Numbered from the stretch's first letter, positions 1 to 10,764 are shown. The stretch: 64,000 nucleotides of DNA from Kosakonia sp. BYX6 (GCF_038449125.1 NZ_CP151800.1:4560406-4624405), one strand, 5' to 3'. The notes: a model not told the origin generated them from the sequence alone. Numbers and translations: made by a program.

Positions 1-323
1 TCGATATTCATCGTATCCGGGCGGACGTCGATAAAAACGATTTTCGCACCGCGCAGCACAAAGGCATTGGCGGTGGAGACAAAGGTATAACTTGGCATGA
101 TCACTTCATCGCCGGGCTGAATATTCAGCAGCAATGCGGCCATCTCCAGCGAAGCGGTGCAGGAAGGGGTGAGCAACACTTTCGCGCTGCGAAAACGCTG
201 CTCCATCCACTGTTGACAGCGGCGGGTAAAACCGCCGTCGCCGCACAATTTACCGCTACCCATCGCCGACTGCATATAGTCGAGTTCCGTTCCTACCACC
301 GGTGGTGCGTTGAAAGGGATCAT
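1..323 (-). CDS. wecE: WecE, dTDP-4-amino-4,6-dideoxygalactose transaminase (N-terminal part)
   Basis: Only the first ~107 codons are inside the window; the rest lies beyond position 1. The protein begins MIPFNAPPVVGTELDYMQSA, the typical start of the WecE/RffA family of PLP-dependent sugar aminotransferases. WecE converts dTDP-4-keto-6-deoxyglucose to dTDP-4-amino-4,6-dideoxygalactose, the precursor of the Fuc4NAc residue of enterobacterial common antigen (ECA). It starts 4 bases after the wecD stop, so the two are co-transcribed and probably translationally coupled. Its substrate is made by RmlA/RmlB-type enzymes, yet their ECA copies (rffH, rffG) are absent from this cluster. Confidence 0.93.
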   Translation of the reverse strand, partial: MIPFNAPPVVGTELDYMQSAMGSGKLCGDGGFTRRCQQWMEQRFRSAKVLLTPSCTASLEMAALLLNIQPGDEVIMPSYTFVSTANAFVLRGAKIVFIDVRPDTMNI

Positions 324-327
324 TAAG

Positions 328-1005
328 TCACCTGTATAGCCATAAAGCCGTGCTTTCGACATTCGCACCGCTTTGAATATATCGTTTAAGTGCGGCGGTG
401 TTCCCAAGTTGGGTTGCCACGCGCACAAGCGTGAGTTGCCGCTGCCGTGCCCACTGGCACGCCGCCTGCATTAATTTTTCTCCGACGCCGCGCCCGGCCA
501 GCAGGCCAATTCGCGCCTCCTGTTCGTTAAGCTGGCGAAGCGAGACAAAGCCGGTGATTCCGCCGTTTTCCGCGCGAAAGACTAAGCATTGATGGTCGAA
601 CACGCCTTTCACCGCGTTTTCTACCCACTGCGCATAAAAACGCCCGCTGTCGTCCGACGCATACCAGGGGGTACGAAAACGACTCTGCACGAAGATCTCT
701 GACGCCATCTGGCGAAGCGCGGGGATATCTTCAGCGCTGGCAATGCTGGCGGCGGGATCGCGACCTTCAGCGGATACTTGCAGTGCAAGGTCGATTTCCC
801 CTTCCACCAGCGAAAAACCCAATTGCTGCAAGGCATCCAACTGCTGGGTTTGTGAGGCCGCGAGTTTTACCTGCACGCGATCCCAGGGCGCAAAATCCGC
901 GCGAGTGAGCGCGGGTGCCGTGGGTTGCAGGCGAATGATGGCGCTGCGCAGACCAAAAAATGCGCTCTCCCATGCCAACTCTTCGATCGTGCCATGCACA
1001 GCCAT
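328..1005 (-). CDS. wecD: WecD, dTDP-4-amino-4,6-dideoxygalactose N-acetyltransferase
   Basis: 225 aa, a GNAT-fold acetyltransferase that adds acetyl from acetyl-CoA to dTDP-Fuc4N, giving dTDP-Fuc4NAc for ECA. The C-terminal acetyl-CoA region reads [20 protein letters not shown], followed by [18 protein letters not shown] as in E. coli WecD/RffC. An AAGGAA Shine-Dalgarno sequence about 6 bases upstream supports the ATG at 1003-1005; an out-of-frame ATG 5 bases earlier touches the Shine-Dalgarno and is unlikely to be used. The gene follows wecC after only 17 bases, whereas E. coli has rffG and rffH between them. The protein is complete. Confidence 0.93.
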   Translation of the reverse strand: MAVHGTIEELAWESAFFGLRSAIIRLQPTAPALTRADFAPWDRVQVKLAASQTQQLDALQQLGFSLVEGEIDLALQVSAEGRDPAASIASAEDIPALRQMASEIFVQSRFRTPWYASDDSGRFYAQWVENAVKGVFDHQCLVFRAENGGITGFVSLRQLNEQEARIGLLAGRGVGEKLMQAACQWARQRQLTLVRVATQLGNTAALKRYIQSGANVESTALWLYR

Positions 1006-1022
1006 GCCATTTCCTTAGCGTG

Positions 1023-2285
1023 TTAGCGCCAGACGCCTTTGGTATCAACAATATAGGGTTGCTCAATGCTTTCGGCATCAACGGCTTTAAACGCGTTATG
1101 ATCGACCAGCATCACCAGCACATCGGCCTGCTCCAGCGCATCACGGGTATTGACCAACGTGCTGTGTCCGGCAAGTTTGGCCGGAAGTTGATGGATATTC
1201 GGTTCGACCACCAGCGTTTGCCCGCTGTGCCACTGCGCGATTTCACAGGCAATTTCCATTGCCGGGCTTTCGCGCAGATCGTCGATATTGGGTTTAAATG
1301 CCAGCCCGAAGCAGGCGATTTTGATTTCGCTGGCGCGCTTGCCGCTGGCGGCCAGGCAATCCGCGACCGTGGCTTTCACCTGGTTCAGCACCCAATGCGG
1401 TTTGTGGTCATTCACTTCACGCGCGGTGCGGATAAGCCGCGCCTGTTGCGGGTTTTGCGCCACGATAAACCACGGATCGACGGCGATGCAGTGGCCGCCG
1501 ACGCCTGGGCCAGGTTGTAAGATGTTGACGCGCGGGTGGCGATTCGCCAGGCGAATCAATTCCCAAACGTTGATGCCCTGATCGGCGCAGATCAGCGACA
1601 GTTCGTTGGCAAAAGCAATGTTCACGTCGCGAAAGCTGTTTTCGGTGAGTTTGCACATTTCGGCGGTGCGCGAGTTGGTCACCACACATTCGCCTTCGAG
1701 GAAAATTTTATACAGTTCGCTGGCACGGGCAGAACAGACCGGCGTCATGCCGCCAATCACGCGATCATTTTTAATCAGCTCAACCATCACCTGCCCAGGC
1801 AGTACGCGTTCCGGGCAATAAGCGATGTTGACGTCAGCCTCTTCGCCCGCCTGCTGCGGGAAGCTGAGATCCGGGCGCGCTTCGGCGAGCCACTGCGCCA
1901 TTTGTTCTGTCGCGCCTACCGGCGAGGTCGATTCAAGGATCACCAGCGCGCCTTTCGCCAACACAGGTGCAATGGATTTCACCGCCGCTTCGACATACGC
2001 CATGTCAGGCTCATGTTCGCCCTTAAACGGCGTCGGGACGGCAATCAGGTAAGCATCGGCCGCGACAGGCGCGGTGCTGGCACGTAAATACCCACCCTCT
2101 ACCGCCGTTTTGACCACCTTATCCAGATCCGGCTCGACAATATGAATTTCGCCACGGTTGATGGTTTCAACGGCCTGCGCGTTGATATCAACGCCGACGA
2201 CCTGTTTTTGTCTGGACGCAAACGCGGCGGCGGTAGGCAGACCAATGTAGCCGAGACCAATGACGGAAATGGTTGTAAAACTCAT
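1023..2285 (-). CDS. wecC: WecC, UDP-N-acetyl-D-mannosamine dehydrogenase
   Basis: 420 aa, the usual family length. It oxidises UDP-ManNAc to UDP-ManNAcA with two NAD+, supplying the second sugar of the ECA repeat. The N-terminal Rossmann motif is GLGYIGLP (residues 10-17), and the catalytic cysteine is C266 in [12 protein letters not shown], as in UDP-glucose/ManNAc dehydrogenases. The start overlaps the wecB stop by 4 bases (ATGA), a sign of translational coupling in the wec operon. In E. coli the next gene is rffG; here it is wecD. Confidence 0.96.
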   Translation of the reverse strand: MSFTTISVIGLGYIGLPTAAAFASRQKQVVGVDINAQAVETINRGEIHIVEPDLDKVVKTAVEGGYLRASTAPVAADAYLIAVPTPFKGEHEPDMAYVEAAVKSIAPVLAKGALVILESTSPVGATEQMAQWLAEARPDLSFPQQAGEEADVNIAYCPERVLPGQVMVELIKNDRVIGGMTPVCSARASELYKIFLEGECVVTNSRTAEMCKLTENSFRDVNIAFANELSLICADQGINVWELIRLANRHPRVNILQPGPGVGGHCIAVDPWFIVAQNPQQARLIRTAREVNDHKPHWVLNQVKATVADCLAASGKRASEIKIACFGLAFKPNIDDLRESPAMEIACEIAQWHSGQTLVVEPNIHQLPAKLAGHSTLVNTRDALEQADVLVMLVDHNAFKAVDAESIEQPYIVDTKGVWR

Positions 2286-3412
2286 AGCGTTACCCGATTG
2301 TTTTTAAGTGCGTGCAAAATGCGACCACATGCCTGCCCATCTCCATACGGATTGTGCGCACGACTCATGGCCTGCCAGGCATCGTTGTTATAAAGCAGGT
2401 GCGTGACCTCTTCTACGATGCGCTGGCGATCCGTGCCGACCAGTTTAACGGTACCCGCGTCCACTGCTTCCGGGCGCTCGGTCGTGTCCCGCATCACCAG
2501 CACGGGTTTACCCAGCGAGGGGGCTTCTTCCTGAATGCCCCCCGAATCGGTGAGGATCAGCCAGGCGTGATTCATCAACCACAGGAACGGCAGGTAATCC
2601 TGCGGTTCAATCAAAAAGATATTCTCAACATGGCCCAGAATGCGGTTTACCGGCTCGCTGACATTGGGGTTCAGATGCACCGGATAGACAATTTGCACCC
2701 CGTCATGCTCGGTGGCGATTTCCGCCAGCGCATGGCAAATCTGCTCGAAGCCAAGCCCAAAGCTTTCACGGCGATGGCCGGTGACCAGAATAAGTTTTTT
2801 ATTGGTGTCGAGGAACGAGTAGCGCGCCGCCAGTTCCTCATAACGTGAGGGATCGTTCATCACGCTATCACGTACCCAAAAGAGCGCGTCGATAACCGTG
2901 TTGCCGGTAACGAAAATGTGATTGTCCGCGACGTTTTCGCGTCGCAGATTGTGACGGGAATTTTCCGTCGGCGCGAAGTGATACATCGCCAGATGGCCCG
3001 TCAGGGTGCGATTCGCCTCTTCCGGCCAGGGTGAAGAGAGATCCCCGGTGCGCAGGCCCGCTTCCACATGGCCCACGGGAATACGCTGGTAAAACGCGGC
3101 AAGGCTTGCCGCAATCGTGGTGGTGGTATCGCCGTGAACCAGCACGACATCCGGGCGGAAGGATTCAAGAATGGGCTTCAGCCCTTCGAGAATGCCGCAG
3201 GTGATTTCCGTTAGCCCTTGTCCGGGCCGCATAATGTTCAGATCGTAATCCGGGACGATGGAAAAGAGGTTCAGCACCTGATCGAGCATCTCCCGATGCT
3301 GCGCAGTGACGCATACCCTTGCCTCAAAGTCAGGATCCTTTGCCAGCGCATGTACCAGCGGAGCCATTTTGATAGCTTCTGGTCGCGTGCCGAATACGGT
3401 AAGTACTTTCAC
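2282..3412 (-). CDS. wecB: WecB, UDP-N-acetylglucosamine 2-epimerase (non-hydrolysing)
   Basis: 376 aa, matching E. coli WecB/RffE. It interconverts UDP-GlcNAc and UDP-ManNAc in the cytoplasm, the first ECA-specific nucleotide-sugar step. Family features include the start [38 protein letters not shown] and [22 protein letters not shown], which form the GT-B-like active-site cleft. It sits 52 bases after wzzE and overlaps wecC by 4 bases. The protein shows no internal breaks. Confidence 0.96.
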   Translation of the reverse strand: MKVLTVFGTRPEAIKMAPLVHALAKDPDFEARVCVTAQHREMLDQVLNLFSIVPDYDLNIMRPGQGLTEITCGILEGLKPILESFRPDVVLVHGDTTTTIAASLAAFYQRIPVGHVEAGLRTGDLSSPWPEEANRTLTGHLAMYHFAPTENSRHNLRRENVADNHIFVTGNTVIDALFWVRDSVMNDPSRYEELAARYSFLDTNKKLILVTGHRRESFGLGFEQICHALAEIATEHDGVQIVYPVHLNPNVSEPVNRILGHVENIFLIEPQDYLPFLWLMNHAWLILTDSGGIQEEAPSLGKPVLVMRDTTERPEAVDAGTVKLVGTDRQRIVEEVTHLLYNNDAWQAMSRAHNPYGDGQACGRILHALKNNRVTL

Positions 3413-3464
3413 AACGATTCTCTTCGATTAGAGGATGAAGGCAGAGCCTTCATCTCAAACGGCA

Positions 3465-4511
3465 TTAGTTCGAACGGCGACGCGTTAATGCAACCCCAGA
3501 ACCAATTAACGCTCCGACAATTCCCCACATAATCATCAGGAAAGCACGGCGCGGGCTATCGCGTTTCACCGGTTCCTCCGGTGTGCGCAAATAACGATAA
3601 GTCTGAAAACGCGGGTCCAGCGTTGGACCGACATTCAGCGTATTCAGCATTGCCCGATTTTGATCATAGTCCAGATCGAACTGCGGCCCCACAGCCTGCA
3701 GGTTTTCCAGCCGCGCCTGTAACAGGGGGCGGCCCAGCATAAACAGTTCCGAATCCGGTAATTCGTCCGGCGGAACATCCGTTTCATTGCGGGAAATGTT
3801 GTGCTGCTCAGCCACTTTCAGCGCTTGCTCAACATTGTGTAAGCGCCGGTTGTAGATCGCTTTGGCGACCTCTTCCTGGCGTTTCACCTGCGCCTTCATC
3901 TGAATGGTGCGCGCGGCCCACGCGCCTTTCAGTTCATCATTAAGATGGCTGGCGGCGCGCTGGCTGGCGAAAGCAACATACTGACGCAGCAGGTTGTTGG
4001 CATCCGGGGCGGTTTCGGCAATCAGCTTCACGTTATCATTCATATTGCGAACGATGTCGCCAGGCGTGTACTGAATATTGTTAATCAAATCGTCCAGCAT
4101 CGCGGCATCGGCTTTACTGTTACCGACCTGACGCTGTTTGTAGTAGTCCGTCTGGGACCAGAAGTCGCGGCGAGTATCCCAGGCCGCGAGTTGCATAATG
4201 AACTCTTTGTAGGCTTCGTCCATTACCGAAGGTTGTTCTACTGGCGCAGTACTCGTTTTGACATCCAGATTGCGCAAAAACTGCTGCTGGGAGTAGTAGC
4301 CGCCAAGCATATTGACGGTTGGACGGTCGGTAACGGCGGTTGCGCCCCACTCCTGGCGGGCAAAGAAGGTCCAAACAAGCGCGAGCAAGGCGAATAACAA
4401 CGCCACACCCACGATCCAAAATTTTCCTGCCCACAAAGTACGGAATAAACCCCGAATATCCAGTTCATTTTCCGTGCTTGATGAAGGTGTTCCCGACGCT
4501 TGTTGAATCAT
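3465..4511 (-). CDS. wzzE: WzzE, ECA polysaccharide chain-length modulator
   Basis: 348 aa, the length of E. coli WzzE. It is an inner-membrane polysaccharide co-polymerase that sets the number of ECA repeats. One transmembrane helix lies near residues 32-51 and a second near the C-terminus (about 325-342), with a large periplasmic coiled-coil-rich region between. The Wzz signature is the proline-rich run before TM2 (TPEEPVKRDSPRRAF). The gene lies between wecA (13 bases upstream) and wecB in the conserved wec order. Confidence 0.95.
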   Translation of the reverse strand: MIQQASGTPSSSTENELDIRGLFRTLWAGKFWIVGVALLFALLALVWTFFARQEWGATAVTDRPTVNMLGGYYSQQQFLRNLDVKTSTAPVEQPSVMDEAYKEFIMQLAAWDTRRDFWSQTDYYKQRQVGNSKADAAMLDDLINNIQYTPGDIVRNMNDNVKLIAETAPDANNLLRQYVAFASQRAASHLNDELKGAWAARTIQMKAQVKRQEEVAKAIYNRRLHNVEQALKVAEQHNISRNETDVPPDELPDSELFMLGRPLLQARLENLQAVGPQFDLDYDQNRAMLNTLNVGPTLDPRFQTYRYLRTPEEPVKRDSPRRAFLMIMWGIVGALIGSGVALTRRRSN

Positions 4512-4524
4512 CGCTTTCCCGATT

Positions 4525-5628
4525 TTACTTGGTTAGTGTTGATTTTTGACCTCTGTTACGGCGCATTCTGCGTTTTACCCGTTTGATAAAACGCGCCACT
4601 TTCCACGCACGCTTGATACAGTAGCCATACAAAAAGAAAGCTAGCAAAAATAATGCCAACATGACCCATTCTGGAATAAGGCGCAGATATTCTGTTGCAA
4701 CACCAATGCTGGCAAGCAGCGCCGCCGCAAGGGTAATCAGCACAAAGGCCTGACGGGAAGTAAAACCCGCCCGCATGATGAGATGATGAATGTGCTGGCG
4801 ATCGGGGGAGAAAGGACTCATGCCTTTACGCAAGCGACGGTACATAATCGCGACCATATCCATCAGTGGGATGGCGATAATCCACAATGCTGTCACCGGG
4901 CTGATAGGGTGAGTTTTGCCTTGCGTCGTTTCCAGTAAAATCCAAATCACGGTAAAGCCGATTAACGTACTTCCGGCGTCACCCATAAAAACTTTGTAGC
5001 GGCGCCCCAGCACGCCGAGGTTCAGTAAAATGTACGGCAAAATCGCGGCGATCATGGCAAAGCACCAGAGCGCGAGGCTGGACTGCCCGTCGAACCATAA
5101 AATAAAGCCGATAGCGGCAAAGGACACGCAGGAAAGCCCGCCGAGCAGGCCATCGATCCCGTCGACCATATTGAATGCGTTGATTGCGGCCCAAACGGCG
5201 AAAAGCGTGAGCAAGTAGCCAAAGGGACCGAGCACCATCTCCCACGATCCGAAGATGTACCCCAGGCTGATGAGATAAAGTTTACCGACCACCATCATGA
5301 CAACAGCGACAAGTGCCTGAATAGACGCACGAATTTTAACACTGATATCGAAACGATCGTCCAGCGCGCCGATAAACACTAAGGTACCAGCGCAAAGCAG
5401 ATAGAGAGCGGCATGGGGAATATAGTAGTTGGTTATGCCAAAGGTGAAGCAAATCCCGGCGTAGACTGAAATGCCCCCAACCAGCGGAATCAAGCCCTGA
5501 TGGCGTTTGCGAAAGTTGGGTTTGTCCACCAGACCAATCCGTTTTGCCACTTTGCGGGCAATAAATATGAAAAGCGTAGTGAACAAAAAAATACTGAATA
5601 ATTCAGTAAAAGCAGTGAGTAGATTCAC
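4525..5628 (-). CDS. wecA: WecA, UDP-GlcNAc:undecaprenyl-phosphate GlcNAc-1-phosphate transferase
   Basis: 367 aa, the length of E. coli WecA. This polytopic inner-membrane enzyme transfers GlcNAc-1-P to undecaprenyl phosphate and starts ECA and many O-antigens. Many hydrophobic segments are visible. Conserved cytoplasmic motifs include ALDDRFDI (Asp-rich Mg site), NAFNMVDGIDGLLGG and VFMGDAGSTLIGF, plus the histidine cluster SPDRQHIHHLIM of the carbohydrate-binding loop. It is the first gene of the wec operon, read in the same direction as rho; the gap of about 240 bases to rho contains the rho terminator. Confidence 0.96.
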   Translation of the reverse strand: MNLLTAFTELFSIFLFTTLFIFIARKVAKRIGLVDKPNFRKRHQGLIPLVGGISVYAGICFTFGITNYYIPHAALYLLCAGTLVFIGALDDRFDISVKIRASIQALVAVVMMVVGKLYLISLGYIFGSWEMVLGPFGYLLTLFAVWAAINAFNMVDGIDGLLGGLSCVSFAAIGFILWFDGQSSLALWCFAMIAAILPYILLNLGVLGRRYKVFMGDAGSTLIGFTVIWILLETTQGKTHPISPVTALWIIAIPLMDMVAIMYRRLRKGMSPFSPDRQHIHHLIMRAGFTSRQAFVLITLAAALLASIGVATEYLRLIPEWVMLALFLLAFFLYGYCIKRAWKVARFIKRVKRRMRRNRGQKSTLTK

Positions 5629-5832
5629 AATGCATGCTCTCAGCTAATGTTTATCCTGACAGTATAACGACGATGTCATGCCCCATAAAAGGAGAATGCA
5701 GGTCTTACGCGGGTTTTATTGTTTACTTTTCAACCAGATAGAGTACTCAGCTGATTAATAACCTATCGGGTGTCGCCAGCGTCGGACAATGCCTGTCTCA
5801 GTGCATATAGCGTATAGCCCATAAATGAAAAA

Positions 5833-5852
5833 CGCCACGTAAAAACGTGGCG
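5833..5852 (-). terminator. Rho-independent terminator after rho
   Basis: On the minus strand an 8-bp stem CGCCACGT/ACGTGGCG with a TTTT loop is followed by TTTTTCATT. It begins 20 bases after the rho stop codon and would separate rho from the wec operon. Confidence 0.8.
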
Positions 5853-5871
5853 CTTCTGAGGTTTATTTAAA

Positions 5872-7131
5872 TTAAGAGCGCTTCATCATGTCGAAGAACT
5901 CATCATTGGTCTTCGTCATCGCCAGCTTGTTGATGAGGAACTCCATTGCGTCAATCTCACCCATCGGGTGGATGATTTTGCGCAGGATCCACATTTTTTG
6001 CAGTTCTTCCTGAGTGGTAAGAAGCTCTTCTTTACGCGTACCGGAACGGTTGTAATCAATTGCCGGGAAGACGCGTTTTTCAGCGATTTTACGCGAGAGG
6101 TGCAGTTCCATGTTACCGGTGCCTTTAAACTCTTCGTAAATCACTTCATCCATCTTCGAACCAGTATCAATAAGCGCGGTCGCGATGATGGTCAGGCTGC
6201 CGCCCTCTTCCACGTTACGCGCAGCACCGAAGAAACGTTTCGGACGATGCAGGGCGTTCGCATCAACACCACCAGTCAACACTTTACCGGAAGCCGGAAC
6301 CACGGTGTTGTAGGCGCGAGCCAGGCGGGTGATGGAGTCGAGCAGAATGATAACGTCTTTCTTGTGCTCAACCAGGCGTTTAGCTTTTTCGATAACCATT
6401 TCAGCGACCTGCACGTGGCGGGAAGCCGGTTCATCGAAGGTTGACGCAACCACTTCACCTTTTACCAGACGCTGCATTTCCGTCACTTCTTCCGGACGTT
6501 CATCAATCAGCAGCACCATCAGCACACAGTCAGGGTGGTTGTACGCGATGCTCTGCGCGATGTTTTGCAGCAGCATGGTTTTACCGGCTTTCGGCGGTGC
6601 CACAATCAGACCACGCTGACCACGACCGATCGGCGAAGCCAGATCCAATACGCGAGCGGTTAAGTCTTCAGTGGAGCCATTACCACGTTCCATACGCAGA
6701 CGGGAATTCGCGTGCAGCGGCGTTAAGTTTTCAAACAGAATCTTGTTACGCGCGTTTTCCGGCTTGTCGTAGTTCACCTCGTTAACTTTCAGCAGTGCAA
6801 AGTAACGTTCACCTTCTTTAGGTGGGCGAATCTTACCTGAAATGGTGTCACCAGTGCGGAGGTTGAAACGGCGGATTTGGCTGGGGGATACGTAGATGTC
6901 GTCGGGGCCGGCGAGGTAGGAGCTATCTGCTGAGCGGAGGAAACCAAATCCATCCTGCAGAATCTCCAGCACACCGTCGCCAAAGATATCTTCGCCACTC
7001 TTCGCGTGCTGCTTCAGGATGGCGAAAATGATGTCCTGTTTGCGCATACGGGCCAGGTTTTCCAGCCCCATATTTTCGCCGAGAGTGATCAGCTCAGAAA
7101 CCGGCGTATTCTTTAATTCGGTAAGATTCAT
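5872..7131 (-). CDS. rho: Rho transcription termination factor
   Basis: 419 aa, identical in length to E. coli Rho, a hexameric RNA-dependent ATPase/translocase that ends transcription at C-rich sites. The order is an N-terminal helix bundle (1-47), the OB-fold RNA-binding domain with DGFGFLRS (60-67), and the RecA-like domain with Walker A APPKAGKT (178-185) and Walker [12 protein letters not shown]. The start [14 protein letters not shown] is chosen at 7129-7131; the reading frame stays open 24 codons upstream, but that extension is not part of the family. Rho is normally autoregulated through its leader, which here holds a damaged rhoL frame. Confidence 0.97.
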   Translation of the reverse strand: MNLTELKNTPVSELITLGENMGLENLARMRKQDIIFAILKQHAKSGEDIFGDGVLEILQDGFGFLRSADSSYLAGPDDIYVSPSQIRRFNLRTGDTISGKIRPPKEGERYFALLKVNEVNYDKPENARNKILFENLTPLHANSRLRMERGNGSTEDLTARVLDLASPIGRGQRGLIVAPPKAGKTMLLQNIAQSIAYNHPDCVLMVLLIDERPEEVTEMQRLVKGEVVASTFDEPASRHVQVAEMVIEKAKRLVEHKKDVIILLDSITRLARAYNTVVPASGKVLTGGVDANALHRPKRFFGAARNVEEGGSLTIIATALIDTGSKMDEVIYEEFKGTGNMELHLSRKIAEKRVFPAIDYNRSGTRKEELLTTQEELQKMWILRKIIHPMGEIDAMEFLINKLAMTKTNDEFFDMMKRS

Positions 7132-7218
7132 AATGGTGTGGGTTCTTAAACTCGGGGTGATACTCGAACTTAATATTGTGAATGGTATGGCAGGGTCATC
7201 CATGCCTGTTAACGGCCA

Positions 7219-7314
7219 TCAACTCATGTCTGATCGGTGCCTGGTCACAGGAAAGTACGCAGAACTGAAACGATGAGACGGAATGAGTGACAAGCCCGGA
7301 ATCTGTCTACTTCT
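7219..7314 (-). pseudogene. rhoL: rhoL leader-peptide remnant (start codon lost)
   Basis: About 90 bases upstream of rho the minus strand encodes 31 codons ending in TGA: RSRQIPGLSLIPSHRF, then SSAYFPVTRHRSDMS. This aligns without gaps to E. coli RhoL as recalled (MRSEQISGSS..., RFSSAYSPVTRQRKDMSR). At the position of the E. coli ATG this sequence has TAG (7315-7317), so the usual start is gone. The only plausible in-frame start is TTG at 7291-7293, which would give a 24-residue peptide. Either rhoL is dead or a shortened leader is made. The rest of 7132-7476 holds the rho promoter/leader region and no other gene that I can see. Confidence 0.6.
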
Positions 7315-7476
7315 CTACGCAGCGGTGTTGCTCAGCGGGAAGTATCGGGGTAATGCAAGATTCAAACAACTAAAGGATGTTCAAAACGAAGTCAAAACTA
7401 AATTAGCACGGCTGGAGCCGGGCGTCCAGCGATCCTAATAATTTAGGCATGCTGGCCGCACCGGCGGAGTCTGGGA

Positions 7477-7806
7477 TTACGCCAGGTTAGCGTCCAGGAA
7501 CTCTTTCAGTTGGCCTTTGGACAAGGCGCCGACTTTAGTTGCTGCAACTTCGCCGTTTTTGAACAGCAGCAGCGTTGGGATACCACGAATGCCGTATTTC
7601 GGCGCAGTGCCTGGATTCTGGTCGATATTCAGTTTCGCAATGGTCAACTTGCCTTCGTACTCATTAGCGATCTCATCCAGAATCGGGGCGATCATTTTGC
7701 ACGGTCCACACCACTCTGCCCAGAAATCAACGAGCACAAGCCCGTCCGCTTTGAGTACATCCGTGTCAAAACTGTCGTCAGTCAGGTGAATAATTTTATC
7801 GCTCAT
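7477..7806 (-). CDS. trxA: Thioredoxin 1
   Basis: 109 aa, the E. coli TrxA length. It is a cytoplasmic dithiol reductant for ribonucleotide reductase, methionine sulfoxide reductase and others. The active site is WCGPCK with C33 and C36, and the cis-Pro loop RGIPTLLLF is present. The start [14 protein letters not shown] is taken at 7804-7806; the open frame extends 25 codons further but into the promoter region. It lies upstream of rho in the same direction and diverges from rhlB with about 145 bases between them. Confidence 0.97.
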   Translation of the reverse strand: MSDKIIHLTDDSFDTDVLKADGLVLVDFWAEWCGPCKMIAPILDEIANEYEGKLTIAKLNIDQNPGTAPKYGIRGIPTLLLFKNGEVAATKVGALSKGQLKEFLDANLA

Positions 7807-7950
7807 ATATAACTCCACAGGAATAAGCCTGGTATGTTGGTGTAGCATAAAACAGCAACGTGTTGATGCCACAATAACCAACTAAAGGTTGACTTTATTT
7901 CACCGGATACGCTTTCGTAAAGCAATAGTAAGCTGATATTCTACCACACT

Positions 7951-9219
7951 ATGAGCAAAACACATTTAACAGAACAGAAGTTTTCCGACTTCGCCCTGCA
8001 CCCAAAAGTGATTGAAGCCCTTGAAAATAAAGGGTTTCATAATTGCACGCCTATTCAGGCTCTGGCTCTTCCGCTGACGCTGGCGGGCCGTGACGTTGCA
8101 GGTCAGGCGCAAACCGGTACCGGTAAAACGATGGCGTTTTTAACGTCAACGTTTCATTATCTCCTCTCTCACCCGGCAATCGAAGACCGCAAAGTTAATC
8201 AGCCGCGCGCCATAATTATGGCCCCGACGCGTGAACTGGCGGTGCAAATTCACGCTGATGCAGAGCCGCTAGCTCAGGCGACTGGCCTGAAATTGGGTCT
8301 GGCTTACGGCGGTGATGGCTACGACAAACAGCTGAAAGTGCTGGAAAGCGGCGTCGATATTCTGATCGGCACCACGGGTCGTATGATCGATTACACCAAA
8401 CAGAATCACATTAACCTGGGCGCGATTCAGGTCGTGGTGCTGGACGAAGCCGATCGTATGTACGATCTGGGCTTTATCAAAGACATTCGCTGGTTGTTCC
8501 GCCGCATGCCGGCCACCAACCAACGCCTCAACATGTTGTTTTCTGCCACCCTTTCTTATCGGGTTCGTGAACTGGCATTCGAGCAGATGAACAACGCCGA
8601 ATACGTGGAAGTGGAACCGGAACAGAAAACTGGTCACCGTATTAAAGAAGAGCTTTTCTACCCGTCCAACGACGAGAAAATGCGCTTACTGCAAACGCTT
8701 ATCGAAGAAGAGTGGCCGGATCGCGCCATTATTTTCGCCAACACCAAACACCGCTGTGAAGAGATCTGGGGCAGCCTTGCCGCGGATGGTCATCGCGTTG
8801 GCTTGCTGACGGGCGATGTGGCGCAGAAAAAACGCCTGCGTATTCTCGATGAGTTCACCCGTGGCGATCTCGATATTCTGGTTGCAACGGACGTCGCCGC
8901 GCGCGGTCTGCATATTCCTGCGGTGACTCACGTCTTTAACTACGATCTGCCGGACGATTGTGAAGATTACGTCCACCGTATTGGCCGTACCGGTCGTGCC
9001 GGTGCCAGCGGTAGCTCCATCAGCCTGGCGTGCGAAGAGTACGCGCTGAACTTACCAGCCATTGAAACCTATATCGGTCACTCAATTCCGGTCAGCAAAT
9101 ACGATCCGGAAGCGCTGCTCAGCGAATTGCCGCCGCCAAAACGTCTGACGCGTCCGCGCTCGGGCAACGGCCCGCGCCGTAGCGGTGGTGCTCCACGTAA
9201 TCGTCGTCGTTCAGGTTAA
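7951..9219 (+). CDS. rhlB: RhlB, DEAD-box ATP-dependent RNA helicase (degradosome)
   Basis: 422 aa, compared with 421 in E. coli. RhlB unwinds structured RNA for RNase E and PNPase in the RNA degradosome. Helicase motifs appear in order: Q motif ([10 protein letters not shown]), motif I AQTGTGKT (53-60), Ia PTREL (92-96), II DEAD (165-168), [21 protein letters not shown] and [22 protein letters not shown]. The C-terminal tail is Arg/Pro/Gly-rich ([20 protein letters not shown]), as expected for auxiliary RNA binding. gppA begins 5 bases after its stop, so the two form an operon. Confidence 0.97.
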   Translation: MSKTHLTEQKFSDFALHPKVIEALENKGFHNCTPIQALALPLTLAGRDVAGQAQTGTGKTMAFLTSTFHYLLSHPAIEDRKVNQPRAIIMAPTRELAVQIHADAEPLAQATGLKLGLAYGGDGYDKQLKVLESGVDILIGTTGRMIDYTKQNHINLGAIQVVVLDEADRMYDLGFIKDIRWLFRRMPATNQRLNMLFSATLSYRVRELAFEQMNNAEYVEVEPEQKTGHRIKEELFYPSNDEKMRLLQTLIEEEWPDRAIIFANTKHRCEEIWGSLAADGHRVGLLTGDVAQKKRLRILDEFTRGDLDILVATDVAARGLHIPAVTHVFNYDLPDDCEDYVHRIGRTGRAGASGSSISLACEEYALNLPAIETYIGHSIPVSKYDPEALLSELPPPKRLTRPRSGNGPRRSGGAPRNRRRSG

Positions 9220-9224
9220 AAAAT

Positions 9225-10709
9225 ATGCTCGGTTCCGCCTCGCTCTATGCAGCCATTGATCTCGGTTCGAACAGTTTTCATATGCTGGTTGTGCGCGAGG
9301 TGGCGGGAAGTATCCAGACGCTGTCCCGCATCAAACGCAAGGTTCGCCTCGCGGCGGGCCTGAGCCACGACAATCGCCTTTCTCAAGAAGCGATGGAACG
9401 TGGTTGGCAGTGTCTGCGCCTGTTCTCCGAGCGTCTGCAAGATATCCCGCAAGAACAAATCCGCGTCGTGGCAACCGCCACGCTGCGCCTCGCTGTTAAC
9501 GCGCAAGCGTTCCTCGACAAAGCGCAGGAAATTCTGGGCTGCCCGGTGCAGGTCATCAGCGGCGAAGAAGAAGCGCGCCTGATTTATCAAGGCGTTGCGC
9601 ACACCACTGGCGGCGCGGATCAGCGTCTGGTGGTGGATATCGGTGGAGCCAGCACCGAGCTGGTCACCGGTACCGGCGCACAAACCACATCGTTATTCAG
9701 TCTATCGATGGGTTGCGTCACCTGGCTTGAACGTTTTTTTACCGATCGCAATCTCGGGCAGGAAAACTTCGATGCCGCAGAGCTTGCCGCACGCGAGGTT
9801 TTGCGCCCGGTCGCTGATGAACTTCGCCGTCACGGCTGGAAAGTCTGCGTCGGCGCGTCCGGTACCGTGCAGGCGTTACAAGAAATCATGATGGCGCAGG
9901 GCATGGATGAACGCATCACTCTTGCTAAGCTGCAACAACTCAAGCAGCGTGCGATCCAATGCGGGCGACTGGAAGAGCTGGAAATCGAAGGCCTGACGCT
10001 GGAGCGGGCGCTGGTTTTCCCCAGCGGGTTAGCCATCCTGATCGCCATTTTCACCGAGATGAATATTGAGAGCATGACGCTGGCCGGCGGCGCACTGCGC
10101 GAAGGCCTGGTTTACGGCATGCTGCATTTAGCGGTGGATCAAGATATTCGCAGTCGCACACTGCGTAATATTCAGCGTCGTTTTATGATCGATACCGATC
10201 AGTCCAGGCGCGTCTCCACGCTGGCAGAGCGTTTTACCCAAGGCGTCGCGAAAGAGTGGGAATTGGATGCTTATAGCATCGAAATTCTGCACGTTGCCTG
10301 CGAGTTGCACGAAATTGGCTTAAGCATTGAATTTAAACAAGCGCCGCTTCATGCTGCCTGGCTGGTGCGTAATCTCGATCTGCCTGGCTTTACGCCCGCG
10401 CAAAAAAAATTGCTCGCGACCTTGTTGTTAAACCAAACCAATGCGGTCGATCTCTCCTCTTTGCATCAACAAAACGCCGTGCCGCCGCGCGTCGCGGAAC
10501 ATCTTTGCCGTTTGTTACGCTTGGCGATTATTTTTGCCAGCCGCCGTCGCGACGATCTGCTGCCGGACATTACCGTCTCGGCGCAGGGCGAGAAGTTAAT
10601 GCTGGAACTACCGCAAGGTTGGCTGGCTAGCCATCCTCTCGGTGCAGAGCTCATCGAGCAGGAAAGCCAGTGGCAGAGCTATGTCCACTGGGCGCTGGAA
10701 ATCCGCTAA
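9225..10709 (+). CDS. gppA: GppA, guanosine pentaphosphate phosphohydrolase / exopolyphosphatase
   Basis: 494 aa, the E. coli GppA length. It converts pppGpp to ppGpp and can degrade polyphosphate, linking it to the stringent response. The N-terminal ASKHA-type phosphate-binding motif [15 protein letters not shown] and the second glycine motif [12 protein letters not shown] are present; the C-terminal half is HD-like. ATG at 9225 lies 5 bases after the rhlB stop. In E. coli the next gene is rep, converging on gppA; here a six-gene minus-strand operon occupies that junction. Confidence 0.96.
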   Translation: MLGSASLYAAIDLGSNSFHMLVVREVAGSIQTLSRIKRKVRLAAGLSHDNRLSQEAMERGWQCLRLFSERLQDIPQEQIRVVATATLRLAVNAQAFLDKAQEILGCPVQVISGEEEARLIYQGVAHTTGGADQRLVVDIGGASTELVTGTGAQTTSLFSLSMGCVTWLERFFTDRNLGQENFDAAELAAREVLRPVADELRRHGWKVCVGASGTVQALQEIMMAQGMDERITLAKLQQLKQRAIQCGRLEELEIEGLTLERALVFPSGLAILIAIFTEMNIESMTLAGGALREGLVYGMLHLAVDQDIRSRTLRNIQRRFMIDTDQSRRVSTLAERFTQGVAKEWELDAYSIEILHVACELHEIGLSIEFKQAPLHAAWLVRNLDLPGFTPAQKKLLATLLLNQTNAVDLSSLHQQNAVPPRVAEHLCRLLRLAIIFASRRRDDLLPDITVSAQGEKLMLELPQGWLASHPLGAELIEQESQWQSYVHWALEIR

Positions 10710-10719
10710 CACCTTTACG

Positions 10720-10749
10720 CGTTGCCACGAATCCCCCCTCGCGGCAACG
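10720..10749. terminator. Hairpin between gppA and the inserted operon
   Basis: A 7-bp stem CGTTGCC (10720-10726)/GGCAACG (10743-10749) lies between the convergent 3' ends of gppA and the hydrolase/methyltransferase gene. It may act as a terminator for either strand, but no long T-run follows, so termination is only inferred. Confidence 0.4.
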
Positions 10750-10764
10750 GTTCGTTTTATCACT

